From contig CAVPNY010000023.1 of assembly GCA_963706905.1 (NCBI GenBank), positions 62,001-126,000 on the forward strand: a stretch of DNA of 64,000 nt, read 5' to 3'. Position numbers and translations under genes: made by a program. The first letter of the stretch is position 1; each line of letters opens with the position of its first letter. The DNA comes from CAVPNY01 sp963706905 (GTDB lineage Bacteria; Chloroflexota; Anaerolineae; Anaerolineales; UBA4823). The notes beneath the pieces were generated by a model. The model saw only the letters and a program-made list of their open reading frames with translations. It made no database searches and was not told the DNA's origin. Positions 36,540 through 45,767 of this stretch are shown here, piece after piece.

Positions 36540-37523
36540 ATGTCCCTCTCGGTTCACTGGATCACAAATCCTGAAGAAAAAGATCTGCAAACACTGCGCG
36601 CCGACCTGGACCCTTCGATCTCCATAACGGTTGGTGAGCAAATTGCTCCTGCCAGTGACACCCACATCCTGGTGACAGGTTTTCCCGAACGGGATCACCT
36701 GTTCGCCTGTCCGCATCTCCAGGCGTTGGTCATCCCCTTTGCCGGATTTCCCGAGCCCACGCGCCGCCTGATGCTGGACTTCCCCCATATTGCCGTCTTT
36801 AACCTACACCATAACGCCGCTCCCACAGCCGAGATGGCGCTTGCCCTGCTGTTAGCAGCCGCTAAATTTATCGTACCGATCGACCGTACCTTCCGCACCC
36901 ATGACTGGAGCCCGCGCTATGCGCCTGACCAGTCGGTCACTCTGGATGGGAAGACCACCCTGATCCTGGGATTCGGCCACATCGGTCAGCGCGTCGGCAG
37001 CTATTGCCAGACGCTGGGCATGGAAGTTCTGGCTGTCCGCCGCCGGCCTGAGAAAGACATCCTGCCTGGGCTGCGGGCGTCGGTGCATCCGCCTGGCGCA
37101 CTGCCTGAATTACTGCCACAGGCCGATGTCCTGGTCATCACTCTTCCCTTCACTCCAGAGACAGACGGGTGGATCGGTGCCAAAGAATTAGCCACGCTAC
37201 CGCATGACGCTCTCCTGGTCAACGTAGGTCGAGGGCGCATCGTTGACCAGGCTGCTTTGTATCAAGCCCTCAAAGATAGGACAATCCTGGCAGCCGGGCT
37301 GGATGTTTGGTACAACTACCCCAGCCAGCCTGACATGCGCCAGAACACTCCGCCTGCCGATTTTCCCTTCCATGAACTCGACAATGTTGTGATGAGCCCT
37401 CACCGTGGGGGAGATTCTACTGCCAGCGAGACATTGCGCATGATGCACCTTGTTGCTCTGCTGAACGCTCTGGAGCGCGGCGAACCGGTATTTAACCAGG
37501 TTGATGTCCAGGCAGGCTACTGA
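36540..37523 (+). CDS. D-isomer-specific 2-hydroxyacid dehydrogenase
   Basis: NAD-dependent dehydrogenase of 327 residues. NAD-binding Rossmann motif GFGHIGQRVGSY near residue 143, catalytic Arg in NVGRGRIVDQ and His in SPHRGGDS near the C-terminus. The sequence GLDVWYNYP follows the usual GLDVF pattern. It reduces or oxidises 2-hydroxyacids such as glyoxylate, pyruvate or hydroxypyruvate; the substrate is not clear. The MBL-fold hydrolase gene starts 23 bases after its stop, probably the same transcript. Confidence 0.93.
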   Translation: MSLSVHWITNPEEKDLQTLRADLDPSISITVGEQIAPASDTHILVTGFPERDHLFACPHLQALVIPFAGFPEPTRRLMLDFPHIAVFNLHHNAAPTAEMALALLLAAAKFIVPIDRTFRTHDWSPRYAPDQSVTLDGKTTLILGFGHIGQRVGSYCQTLGMEVLAVRRRPEKDILPGLRASVHPPGALPELLPQADVLVITLPFTPETDGWIGAKELATLPHDALLVNVGRGRIVDQAALYQALKDRTILAAGLDVWYNYPSQPDMRQNTPPADFPFHELDNVVMSPHRGGDSTASETLRMMHLVALLNALERGEPVFNQVDVQAGY

Positions 37524-37546
37524 GCCCTCATAGCGATGGAGAGACC

Positions 37547-38164
37547 ATGCCAGCAAAATTGCTCATTAAAGAGGTCGGCCCCTGGCCGATGAACACCTAC
37601 GTGGTGGTGTGTGAAGAGACCCATGCCAGCGCTATCGTGGATCCCGGCGCAGATGCTGAAACCATCCTTGCCCTGACGCAGGGGACACAGGTAGCGGCGA
37701 TCCTGATCACTCACGGCCACCCCGATCACATCGGCGCACTGACCGAGGTTAAAGCTGCAACCGGCGCGCCGGTCTTTCTCCACCCAAAAGACGCTGAGCA
37801 ATTTGAGCTGGCTTCTGACCACCCCCTCCAAGACGGCTTGATTATTCCGGTGGGCAATCTGCGTCTAGGTGCCATCCACACCCCCGGTCACACTCCCGGC
37901 ATGACCTGCCTGAACCTGGGTGACGGGCGTATCCTGGTTGGCGATACCATCTTCGTCGGCGGGCCGGGGAAAACCTGGTCAGTAGAGGATTTTGCGGCAA
38001 CGATTCATACCATGCAGACGATCGTCTTCACCTGGCCTGATGTGACGCGCTTCTTCCCTGGTCATGGGCCAGGCGGGACAATCGGAGAAGAACGCCCTGC
38101 CTTTGAAGCTTTCATCCAGCGCGGTTGGTCACCCGATCTGTTTGGGGATGTTAGCTGGAAATAA
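37547..38164 (+). CDS. MBL-fold metallohydrolase (glyoxalase II-like)
   Basis: A 205-residue metallo-beta-lactamase fold protein. Metal motif HGHPDHIGA near residue 62, second site HTPGHTPG, third site Asp in LVGDTIF and final His in FPGHGPGG. It resembles hydroxyacylglutathione hydrolase (GloB) without the long C-terminal domain, so a thioester or lactone hydrolase is likely. It is coupled to the 2-hydroxyacid dehydrogenase gene. Confidence 0.9.
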   Translation: MPAKLLIKEVGPWPMNTYVVVCEETHASAIVDPGADAETILALTQGTQVAAILITHGHPDHIGALTEVKAATGAPVFLHPKDAEQFELASDHPLQDGLIIPVGNLRLGAIHTPGHTPGMTCLNLGDGRILVGDTIFVGGPGKTWSVEDFAATIHTMQTIVFTWPDVTRFFPGHGPGGTIGEERPAFEAFIQRGWSPDLFGDVSWK

Positions 38165-38177
38165 CAGGATAGTATCC

Positions 38178-39044
38178 TCAATCAATAGGTGCCGGCGGGT
38201 TGAACTCAAGCTGCGGCGTTACTCCTGATGTCAGGGCGAAGGAAGCGATGATCTGATCCGCTTCGGCGATGACCTCCGGCGGGATATCAAGGGCATCGTA
38301 ACTGACCGCACCTGGCTCACCATCCAGGTAAAAAACCAGGATTAAGTCACCCACCTTTATCCGGCCGCCGTAGTCAACAACTTTATTCTTGCCATCCCAA
38401 ACCAGATTTCGCTTCGGCACCGCCTGCCCCAATAAAGATGCGCTGCCGCTGTCGACAAAATCGCCTTGCGGCATCCCGGTGCGGAAAGGTTTGAAGGCTT
38501 CGTTTGCCCATTGGTAACCTACAAACATTGAATATCCTGGGCGATTGAGGATGAGATATTCACCTGTATCTTCGTCGCTCGAGACCTGTTTTTCTTCTAT
38601 CGACCAGTTCAAGGGCGGATCAAATGAAAAGCCATAAACATCATTCACGTATCTTGGCTCAGAAGCAGGTACACCAGACAAGCCTGATTGTCCGGGCTGG
38701 CACTCGCCACGAAAATAAGCCCATTCATCGCACTCGCTGCCATCTTGGAAAAGGCACACACCCGATTGATTTCCATCGGCATCCGTACGGATTTCAAGCC
38801 GGCCTCCCTGCTCTTCGCAAAAGACCGAAGCCGGATTAGGCAAAGCGAGCTGATCCTGTGCTGGCTGGGTGGGAGCTGGCTGTGTGAACGTCGGTTGGAT
38901 ACCAGTGGGCTGGTCGGGCGTTGGCTGGATAGGGGATAGCTGGTCAGCCGTCGGTTGGATGGAATCCGGCTGCGCCGGGGCGCACGCGGATAAAATCAGC
39001 GCCAGAACGATAACCAGAAAGCAGGCTTTTGTGGCATGGAACAT
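38178..39044 (-). CDS. DUF333-domain lipoprotein
   Basis: Lipoprotein with LSAC lipobox near residue 20. A Gln/Pro/Thr-rich linker of repeated QPT-type units follows, then a DUF333 domain (NPASVFCEEQGGRLEIR with CLFQDGSECDEWAYFRGEC), the pattern of the so-called putative hemolysins. The C-terminal part (FSFDPPLNWSIEEK) is a domain of unknown function. I chose ATG 39044 because GGAGGAGG lies six bases upstream; a start at 39062 is less likely. Confidence 0.85.
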   Translation of the reverse strand: MFHATKACFLVIVLALILSACAPAQPDSIQPTADQLSPIQPTPDQPTGIQPTFTQPAPTQPAQDQLALPNPASVFCEEQGGRLEIRTDADGNQSGVCLFQDGSECDEWAYFRGECQPGQSGLSGVPASEPRYVNDVYGFSFDPPLNWSIEEKQVSSDEDTGEYLILNRPGYSMFVGYQWANEAFKPFRTGMPQGDFVDSGSASLLGQAVPKRNLVWDGKNKVVDYGGRIKVGDLILVFYLDGEPGAVSYDALDIPPEVIAEADQIIASFALTSGVTPQLEFNPPAPID

Positions 39045-39169
39045 ATCAACCTCCTCCGGCAATCTCTGCAGTCATTCAGACTGTGATATTTGCCACTATT
39101 ATGACGATGAGACAACAGGTCTAGTTCCAGGTCATTCCTGGCGCGCTCAAAATTTACCCCGGTGAAACT

Positions 39170-39973
39170 CTAACTTTGCTCCCCTCTATCCAGCATCGCA
39201 TACAACAGCACCCCTGCCGCCACAGCAAGGTTGAGCGAAGTCACCTTGCCATGCATCGGCAGGCTTACTATCAACTCGCATATCGCCGATTGCGCAGGGG
39301 TCAAACCCTCCCGTTCGCTGCCCATGAGCATAATCATTGGCCGCTTAAATTGCTCTATCTTACGGTAATCCGTGACCGCGTGGGCCGAGCTGCCATATAA
39401 ATGATAGCCCTGGCGGTGCGCCCATTGGGCAAATTCTGCAAAAGACGCCGTAACCACCGCATGGCGGAAGAGCGCCCCCATGCTGGCCCGCACCGCTGTG
39501 GGATGGTAGGCATCCACGCTATTATCCAGGAGCAATAATCCATTGGCGCCGACCGCGTCCATCGTGCGCAGGATCGCCCCGACATTTCCTGGATCTTGCG
39601 GGGCGACCAGGGCCATACACCAGGGTAAATGCTCTGCCGTCAGGTCGCCCAGACGAAGACGCGGTTGGCGCGCCACCGCCAGGATACCCTGCGGATTTTC
39701 TTTATCCGCCATTGAAGCGAAAACGTCCCCTGAAGTAGCATAGCAGGCTACGCCTTGGGATTTCAACCTTTCAATCAATTCGTGCGCGAACAGGCTTTCT
39801 AGAAAATCGGGGGCGTAAAAGACCATCAACAGGTCGGAGCCAGACTCAACTGCCGCGCCGACTGGGTGGATGCCTTCCACCAGGAAGCTCCCGCTCTCCT
39901 CCCGCCCTTTCCGCTGACGCAGGCTTCGGGCGTGCTTTACTTTTGGGTTGCTCGGGCTGGTGATCAATTCCAC
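39170..39973 (-). CDS. TrmH-family RNA 2'-O-methyltransferase
   Basis: A 267-residue SPOUT-class methyltransferase. The N-terminal RNA-binding domain starts with SPSNPKVKHARSLRQRKGRE; the catalytic domain carries the three TrmH motifs: ALVAPQDPGNVGAILRTMDA, IMLMGSEREGLTP and IVSLPMHGKVTSLNLAVA, which form the trefoil-knot SAM site. Likely methylates rRNA or tRNA ribose, as RlmB or TsnR. The adjacent histidine kinase gene ends 31 bases away on the same strand. Confidence 0.92.
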   Translation of the reverse strand: MELITSPSNPKVKHARSLRQRKGREESGSFLVEGIHPVGAAVESGSDLLMVFYAPDFLESLFAHELIERLKSQGVACYATSGDVFASMADKENPQGILAVARQPRLRLGDLTAEHLPWCMALVAPQDPGNVGAILRTMDAVGANGLLLLDNSVDAYHPTAVRASMGALFRHAVVTASFAEFAQWAHRQGYHLYGSSAHAVTDYRKIEQFKRPMIMLMGSEREGLTPAQSAICELIVSLPMHGKVTSLNLAVAAGVLLYAMLDRGEQS

Positions 39974-40003
39974 GATTTGGTCAGGACTGGCAGCCTGTTC
40001 CTG

Positions 40004-41674
40004 TTATCGCCTCGGCACCCAGGCCAGGACGGTCGTCCCATCCCCCGGCTCTGAGGTGATCTCAACATCTCCCCCTGCTTTGCGAGCGCGGGCGTGCATG
40101 TTGGAAAGACCGTGTCCCAAAGTTACACTCATTTTACGCAGGTCAAATCCCCGCCCGTTATCAGCTATCTCCAACAACACACGCTCGTCAGTGCTCCACA
40201 GGTGAATGGTTACCTGCTGCGCTCGGGAGTGCTTGGACACGTTCGCCAACGCTTCTTGACAGATATGGAACAAGGCAGTCGCATTGGAAGTAGGCAATTC
40301 TACCAGTCCATTCTTCGGGCCGATCAACGTCGCGCCCGCACGTGAATTTGCGGTGAACTCGTCAATCAACTGCTGTAGACCAGTCATCAGGTCCTCGCCC
40401 CGGAACTGGCGCGGCCGCAAATCGAGAATGTAAGAGCGGATATCGCGAATGGTGTTATTCAGGCCTTCAATGGCTTGCTCAATCTTGATCTTTACCAGCT
40501 TCGGATCCTCATCCAGGGCGATCAGGGCGTAATCCAGGGCTAAGCCAACAGCATAAATCGACTGGATGATGCCATCGTGCAGGTCCATGCCAATCCGCTC
40601 ACGCTCTTCCAGAACCGCGATTCGCTGGGCCTGGCGGTGCAGGCGCGCGTTTTCGATCGCGAGCCCAGCCCAGGTGCCGATGGACATCAACAGATCCTCC
40701 ATCCGCTCGTCTATCTGGCGCGGGTACTTGGACGCCAGGCACAGCACCCCAACTACGTTACCCCGCACCGCCAGTGGGATACATGCCATACAGCAGTATC
40801 CGGCATCGATAATCGCCTGGCGGAAATCACGCCCCACTTCGTGCGGATCGATACTGACCAGTGCCTTGCCCGACTTCGCCACCTGGCCAATGGGTCCTTC
40901 TCCAATCTGGAAACTTTCATGCGTCCAGAACGCATCGACCTCTTCTCCCAGGTGCATCGCCAAACGGAAGATTTGCCCGCCTTCTTCGCTGAGGTAGATT
41001 TCACCTGTATCAACATTGAAGTATTTCATCACTCGCTGGAGGGTTTCACGCAGGATCTCGTCGATCTCCAGCGACCCCGCCATGGCGGCTCCCATGTGAT
41101 TAATCAATGCCAGATCTTCGTTACGTTGGGTCAGGGCCTGGTCACGCTCTGCCATACCCTTGTACAGGCGCGCATTGGTGATCGCCACCGCCGCATAGGC
41201 AGCCAGGGTTTCTATCACATGCTCATCTGTGGGCGTAAACTCAAAATGGTCTTCTTTGTCAGTAAGATAGATCAGGCCCAGTAATCGGTCTCCCAACATG
41301 ATCGGCACGCCCAGGAAGGATCGCATTGGCGGATGGTCAGGCGGGAATCCATGGCTGCGAGAGTCGGCGCTGATCTCCGCAATACGAATCGTACGGCGCT
41401 CACTCTTTAAGGCCCCAATCATGCCTTTACCAACCGGCGGGTCCCCTGTCTTATGGATCTCTTCGGGGGTCATTCCGATCGGGATGAAACGGATCGTTTT
41501 CCCGTTGTCATCGACCACCCCCAGGGCAGCATAGCGCGCTCCGGCCTGTTCGCGCGCCAAATGGACGATGCGTTGGAGCACATCGTCCAGGGATAGGTCT
41601 TGCACTAGCTCCAGGCTGGCCTGATGTAAAGCCGCCAGCCGCTCTTCAAGTTGCTCTCTGGTTAAAATAACCAT
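40004..41674 (-). CDS. GAF-domain sensor histidine kinase (NarL/DesK type)
   Basis: Cytosolic kinase of 556 residues. Two GAF domains (about 20-165 and 185-335), then a HisKA_3 dimerisation domain with phosphoacceptor His in RIGMDLHDGIIQSIYAVGL near residue 368 and an ATPase domain with CQEALANVSKHS (N box) and DNGRGFD...GHGLSNMHARA (G boxes). GAF domains may bind cyclic nucleotides, haem or small ligands; redox or oxygen sensing, as in the DevS-like group, is possible. The partner response regulator is not in the window. Confidence 0.9.
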   Translation of the reverse strand: MVILTREQLEERLAALHQASLELVQDLSLDDVLQRIVHLAREQAGARYAALGVVDDNGKTIRFIPIGMTPEEIHKTGDPPVGKGMIGALKSERRTIRIAEISADSRSHGFPPDHPPMRSFLGVPIMLGDRLLGLIYLTDKEDHFEFTPTDEHVIETLAAYAAVAITNARLYKGMAERDQALTQRNEDLALINHMGAAMAGSLEIDEILRETLQRVMKYFNVDTGEIYLSEEGGQIFRLAMHLGEEVDAFWTHESFQIGEGPIGQVAKSGKALVSIDPHEVGRDFRQAIIDAGYCCMACIPLAVRGNVVGVLCLASKYPRQIDERMEDLLMSIGTWAGLAIENARLHRQAQRIAVLEERERIGMDLHDGIIQSIYAVGLALDYALIALDEDPKLVKIKIEQAIEGLNNTIRDIRSYILDLRPRQFRGEDLMTGLQQLIDEFTANSRAGATLIGPKNGLVELPTSNATALFHICQEALANVSKHSRAQQVTIHLWSTDERVLLEIADNGRGFDLRKMSVTLGHGLSNMHARARKAGGDVEITSEPGDGTTVLAWVPRR

Positions 41675-41818
41675 TGGGAGTTTCTCACCACTGAGATAAT
41701 TTTACTCGAATTTAGATCAATTTACCAAATCATGTACGTTTTGATAGTTTTTGCCAGATATCCTCCGATAAAAATAAACCTTGATTGTACAATCCGTTTC
41801 GCGAGTATCATTCTTCCA

Positions 41819-43126
41819 ATGGAAACATCCCTGACCGGATCGCGCCTGCCTGGATTTTATAATCTAAGCCTGGCTGAACGCCAGGCTGTCCTGGCGCGCT
41901 TGAACATTTTAACCGAGGCCGAATTGGCTGCCCTATCTGGCACGGCTGGCCTTTCTCCTGATCAGGCTGACCATATGATCGAGAACGTTGTTGGATTGCA
42001 CTCCCTGCCGCTTGGCATTGCCCTGAACTTCCTGATCAACGGCCGGGATGTGCTGGTGCCAATGACCATTGAGGAACCCTCAGTGGTAGCCGGGGCTTCG
42101 TTCATGGCTAAGCTGGCCCGTGCCGGAGGTGGATTTCTCGCCGAAGCTGACCAACCAGAAATGATTGGGCAGATGCAGGTGCTTGAAGTAGACGATCTGC
42201 CAGCCACGCGTTCGGCCATATTGGAACAAAAGGCTGGCTTGCTGGCCGAAGCCGGCGAGATCGATCCCGTCTTGCAGAGGCTGGGCGGTGGTCCGCGCGA
42301 CCTGGAAGTACGCTTGATCGAAGAATCGCCCATTGGACCTTTCCTCGTGCTGCACCTGATTTACGATGTGCGCGATGCAATGGGCGCCAATGCCATCAAC
42401 ACTGCTACTGAGCGCCTGGCGCCGCGGGTCGAGGCCATCACTGGCGGGCGCGTCCACCTGCGCATTCTGTCCAACCTGGCAGACCGTCGACTGGCGCGCG
42501 TTCGCTGCACAATTCGGCTCTCAGAGCTGGCCTTCAGCGAGTATACTGCTGAGGAAGTGCGGGATGGCGTCATTGCTGCCTGGGCTTTCGCCGCCGTTGA
42601 TCCATACCGGGCAGCCACTCACAACAAAGGCATCATGAATGGCGTGGATGCGGTGGTGATAGCGACCGGGAACGACTGGCGCGCCGTAGAAGCCGGAGCG
42701 CATGCCTACGCCGCCCGCCACGGTCGCTACACCAGCCTGAGCACCTGGGACCAGGATGCAGCCGGAAATCTGGTGGGTAGTTTGGAAATGCCCATGGCTG
42801 TTGGCATTGTCGGCGGCGCTACAAAGGTTCACCCGACTGCGCGCGCCGCCTTGAAGTTGATGGGCGTCAGGACCGCTGCCGAGCTGGCCGAGATCATCGT
42901 CTCGGTTGGGCTAGCCCAAAACCTGGCAGCTCTGCGCGCCCTGGCCACCGAGGGCATTCAGCGCGGCCACATGTCACTCCACGCCCGCCAGGTAGCCATT
43001 GCTGCTGGCGCTCAGGGCGAACTGATCGAACGGCTGGCTCAGCAGCTTGTACAGGAAAAGACCGTGCGCATTGACCGCGCCGAGGAAATCTTGCAGGAAT
43101 GGAACAATCAGCCGTCATCGGGTTGA
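41819..43126 (+). CDS. mvaA: Hydroxymethylglutaryl-CoA reductase
   Basis: Converts HMG-CoA to mevalonate with NAD(P)H. The 435 residues from ATG 41819 match class II (degradative-type) enzymes: active-site Glu in MIENVVG, DAMGANAINTATE, the Lys region THNKGIMNGVDAV, GIVGGATKVHPTA and the catalytic His in GHMSLHARQ. Class II enzymes can act in the biosynthetic direction; the adjoining HMG-CoA synthase and thiolase genes support synthesis of isoprenoid precursors here. The ATG at 41819 begins METSLTGSRLPGF as in homologues; the upstream start at 41732 is unlikely. Confidence 0.93.
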   Translation: METSLTGSRLPGFYNLSLAERQAVLARLNILTEAELAALSGTAGLSPDQADHMIENVVGLHSLPLGIALNFLINGRDVLVPMTIEEPSVVAGASFMAKLARAGGGFLAEADQPEMIGQMQVLEVDDLPATRSAILEQKAGLLAEAGEIDPVLQRLGGGPRDLEVRLIEESPIGPFLVLHLIYDVRDAMGANAINTATERLAPRVEAITGGRVHLRILSNLADRRLARVRCTIRLSELAFSEYTAEEVRDGVIAAWAFAAVDPYRAATHNKGIMNGVDAVVIATGNDWRAVEAGAHAYAARHGRYTSLSTWDQDAAGNLVGSLEMPMAVGIVGGATKVHPTARAALKLMGVRTAAELAEIIVSVGLAQNLAALRALATEGIQRGHMSLHARQVAIAAGAQGELIERLAQQLVQEKTVRIDRAEEILQEWNNQPSSG

Positions 43127-43148
43127 TCGAACAAGAGGAAGGTATTTC

Positions 43149-44212
43149 ATGGACGAAACAAAACTACTAAAACCAACCCACCCCGTTGGCATAGCTGGCT
43201 ATGGTGCCTACGTACCCCGCTACCGTTTGCCTGCCTCTGAAGTCGCCCGGGTGTGGACCGATGGCGAGGGCGGGCTGCCCATCAAAGAAAAAGCTGTGGC
43301 AGGCATAGACGAAGACGTGGCTACCATGTCGATCGAGGCTGCCCGGAATGCCATGGCACGCGCGGGTGTCTCACCAACCCTGATCCGGGCTGTGTGGGTT
43401 GGCTCCGAATCCCATCCCTATGCAGTCAAGCCAACTTCCACCATTGTCGCTGAGGCGATTGGAGCTGTGCCCAATGTACAGGCGGCTGACTGGCAATTCG
43501 CCTGCAAGGCCGGCACCGAAGCCATGGTCGCCGCCATCGGCTTTGTCGGCTCTGGCATGGCCCCCTACGCCATGGCGATCGGCATGGACATTGCCCAGGG
43601 TCGCCCCGGGGACGCGCTGGAGTACACCGCCGGCGCTGGCGGCGCCGCCTTTGTGCTTGGCCCGGCTGAGGATTCCCTGGCTGTGATCAACGGCACCTAT
43701 TCCTTCGTCACCGATACGCCCGACTTCTGGCGGCGTGCTCACCAGAAATATCCGGAACATGGGCAGCGCTTCACGGGCGAGCCGGCATACTTCACGCACA
43801 TCACCGAGGCAGGAACAGCTATGATGGAAGCCGTAGGCACTACCGCGGCCGACTACAAGTACGCCGTCTTCCACCAGCCCAACGCCAAGTTCCCGCAAAA
43901 AGTCGCCAGCATGCTTGGCTTTAAGCCAGAGCAGATCAAAACCGGCCTGCTGGTTCCTAAGATCGGTAACACCTATGCCGGCGCGGCGATTATTGGACTG
44001 ACTGCTGTCCTGGATAATGCTGAACCTGGCGATCAGTCCTGATGGTCTCCTTCGGCTCTGGAGCTGGTTCGGATGCTTTTGACTTACTAGTCACAGAGAA
44101 GATCAACGAACGGCGCGACCGGGCTACGAAGACCGGCGAATACATCGCCCGCCGCACCGAGATCGATTACGCCACCTATAGCCGCATGCGCGGCAAGCTG
44201 GTGATGAAATAA
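43149..44212 (+). CDS. Archaeal-type hydroxymethylglutaryl-CoA synthase, one frame break
   Basis: Condenses acetyl-CoA with acetoacetyl-CoA. The catalytic Cys in AADWQFACKAGTEA, Glu in GIDEDVATMSIEAA and the His region YAVFHQPNAKFP are present. The frame stops at 44042 after EPGDQS, but the next frame continues at once as LMVSFGSGAGSDAFDLLV to 44212, the normal C-terminus; one base, probably an A near 44036, seems missing. The N-terminal ATG at 43149 is preceded by GAGGAAGG. It belongs to the archaeal-type family that partners a thiolase and a DUF35 protein. Confidence 0.9.
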
Positions 44213-44287
44213 TACCCGGGGTAAGGATTAGGGGAAGGGATTCATGGCCCCATTCCCTCTAACCTTATTCTCCCTAGGACAATTGTT

Positions 44288-45451
44288 ATGAATGATGTCA
44301 TTATCGCAGGCCTTGGTCAGACTCCGGTCGGGGAGCATTGGGAGATCTCGCTGCGCGAGCTGGCGCTGGACGCCATCGAATCAGCTCGAAGAGATGCAGG
44401 TGATTTGAGACCGCAGGCCCTCTTCGTCGGCAACATGCTGGCTTCCTCAATTTCTGGACAGGCCCACCTGGGCGTTCTGATCGCGGACTTTGCCGGGTTA
44501 ATCGGGATCGAAGCTGCCTCCATTGAGGCAGCTGGCGCGTCTGGCGGGGCTGCCTTGCGCCAGGCCTACCTGGCAGTGGTGGCCGGGGCAGTCGATGTCG
44601 CCCTGGTCATTGGGGTAGAAAAGATGACCGACACGACAAGCAGCCGGGTGGAGGCTGCCATTGCCACGACCATCGACGGCGACTACGAAGCCGTCCAGGG
44701 TTTAACCGCAACCGCCCAGGCCGCCTTATTGATGCGCCGCTACCTGCATGAGTACGGTGTGTCCCACGATTGTTTTGCCGGCTTTCCCCTGGTAGCTCAT
44801 GCCAATGGAGAAAGCAACCCCAACGCCATGTTCCAAAAGGCGATCAGCGCTGAAACGTACCGTTCTTCTGGCATGGTCAGCGAACCACTCAACATGTTTG
44901 ATGTCGCCCCCACCGCTGACGGGGCCGCCGCACTGATTCTGACACGCAGTGACTTGCTACCACCCGGTTTCCCTCATCCACGCGTGCGCATCTCTGGCTC
45001 TAACATAGTCAGCGACACCCTGGCATTGCACGATCGTCCCGACCCGCTGGCTTTCGATGCTGTCCAGATCTCAGTTGAGCGCGCTTGTCGCCAGGCGGGC
45101 ATCCTGCCTACCGATGTCGATCTTTTCGAGCTCTACGACGCCTACTCAATCTTCGCTGCCCTCTCCCTGGAGGCGGCTGGCTTTGCTGGTCGCGGCCAGG
45201 GATGGAAGCTGGCTCAGGATGAGCAGCTCAGCTTGCGGGGTTCCCTTCCCATTTCCACTATGGGCGGGCTGAAGGCGCGCGGCAATCCTGGCGGCGCCAC
45301 CGGTGTCTACCAGGCCGTCGAGGCTGCGCTGCAACTGCGCGGTCACGCCGGGCAGAACCAGATTCCCAAGGCGCGCCGGGCGCTGATCCAGTGCCTTGGC
45401 GGTCCAGCCTCCACCGCCGTTACCCATGTGTTAGAACGGCTCGATTCCTAA
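44288..45451 (+). CDS. Thiolase-family protein lacking the usual catalytic cysteine
   Basis: A 387-residue thiolase-fold protein of the archaeal acetyl-CoA acetyltransferase branch. Where homologues carry the nucleophile in SACASGG, this one has EAAGASGGAAL (Gly). The C-terminal GHPVGATG is GNPGGATG, and the HDCF segment is replaced by YDAY. A Cys remains in QCLGGPAST. The protein may be a structural member of the thiolase/HMG-CoA synthase/DUF35 complex or have changed chemistry; sequence error is less likely because several sites differ together. The HMG-CoA synthase gene lies 75 bases upstream. Confidence 0.85.
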   Translation: MNDVIIAGLGQTPVGEHWEISLRELALDAIESARRDAGDLRPQALFVGNMLASSISGQAHLGVLIADFAGLIGIEAASIEAAGASGGAALRQAYLAVVAGAVDVALVIGVEKMTDTTSSRVEAAIATTIDGDYEAVQGLTATAQAALLMRRYLHEYGVSHDCFAGFPLVAHANGESNPNAMFQKAISAETYRSSGMVSEPLNMFDVAPTADGAAALILTRSDLLPPGFPHPRVRISGSNIVSDTLALHDRPDPLAFDAVQISVERACRQAGILPTDVDLFELYDAYSIFAALSLEAAGFAGRGQGWKLAQDEQLSLRGSLPISTMGGLKARGNPGGATGVYQAVEAALQLRGHAGQNQIPKARRALIQCLGGPASTAVTHVLERLDS

Positions 45452-45628
45452 ATGCCCTTTTCTGCACTTTATTGCCTGTTTACCTTACTGGTTACAGCAG
45501 CCATTTTCGTACTAGTGTACTGGAAACGCGGCCTGAAGCATGCCTTGGGCTTTTCCTTCTTGAGCTTGATCCTCATGATTGTGCTTTTTCTGATCTTGGT
45601 AACCTTCACCCTAAACAATATGGGATAG
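45452..45628 (+). CDS. Small two-helix membrane protein coupled to the thiolase gene
   Basis: A 58-residue ORF whose ATG directly follows the TAA of the thiolase gene. It encodes two hydrophobic helices (about residues 5-24 and 34-53) separated by a basic loop WKRGLKH. No family is recognised. The junction without a gap suggests translational coupling. I see no signal peptide cleavage site; it is probably an inner-membrane protein of unknown role. Confidence 0.5.
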   Translation: MPFSALYCLFTLLVTAAIFVLVYWKRGLKHALGFSFLSLILMIVLFLILVTFTLNNMG

Positions 45629-45767
45629 TTTGGATCAATGCACGCCTATCATTCCGATTAGGGTAGGAACCTGATAGGTATTGATAGTTTTCAATCGCTA
45701 AACTAATATGCGAGCCCTGGTGAAATCAGGCACTATCGTGAAAATTGTTGTTTAGGAGCAATACGAA

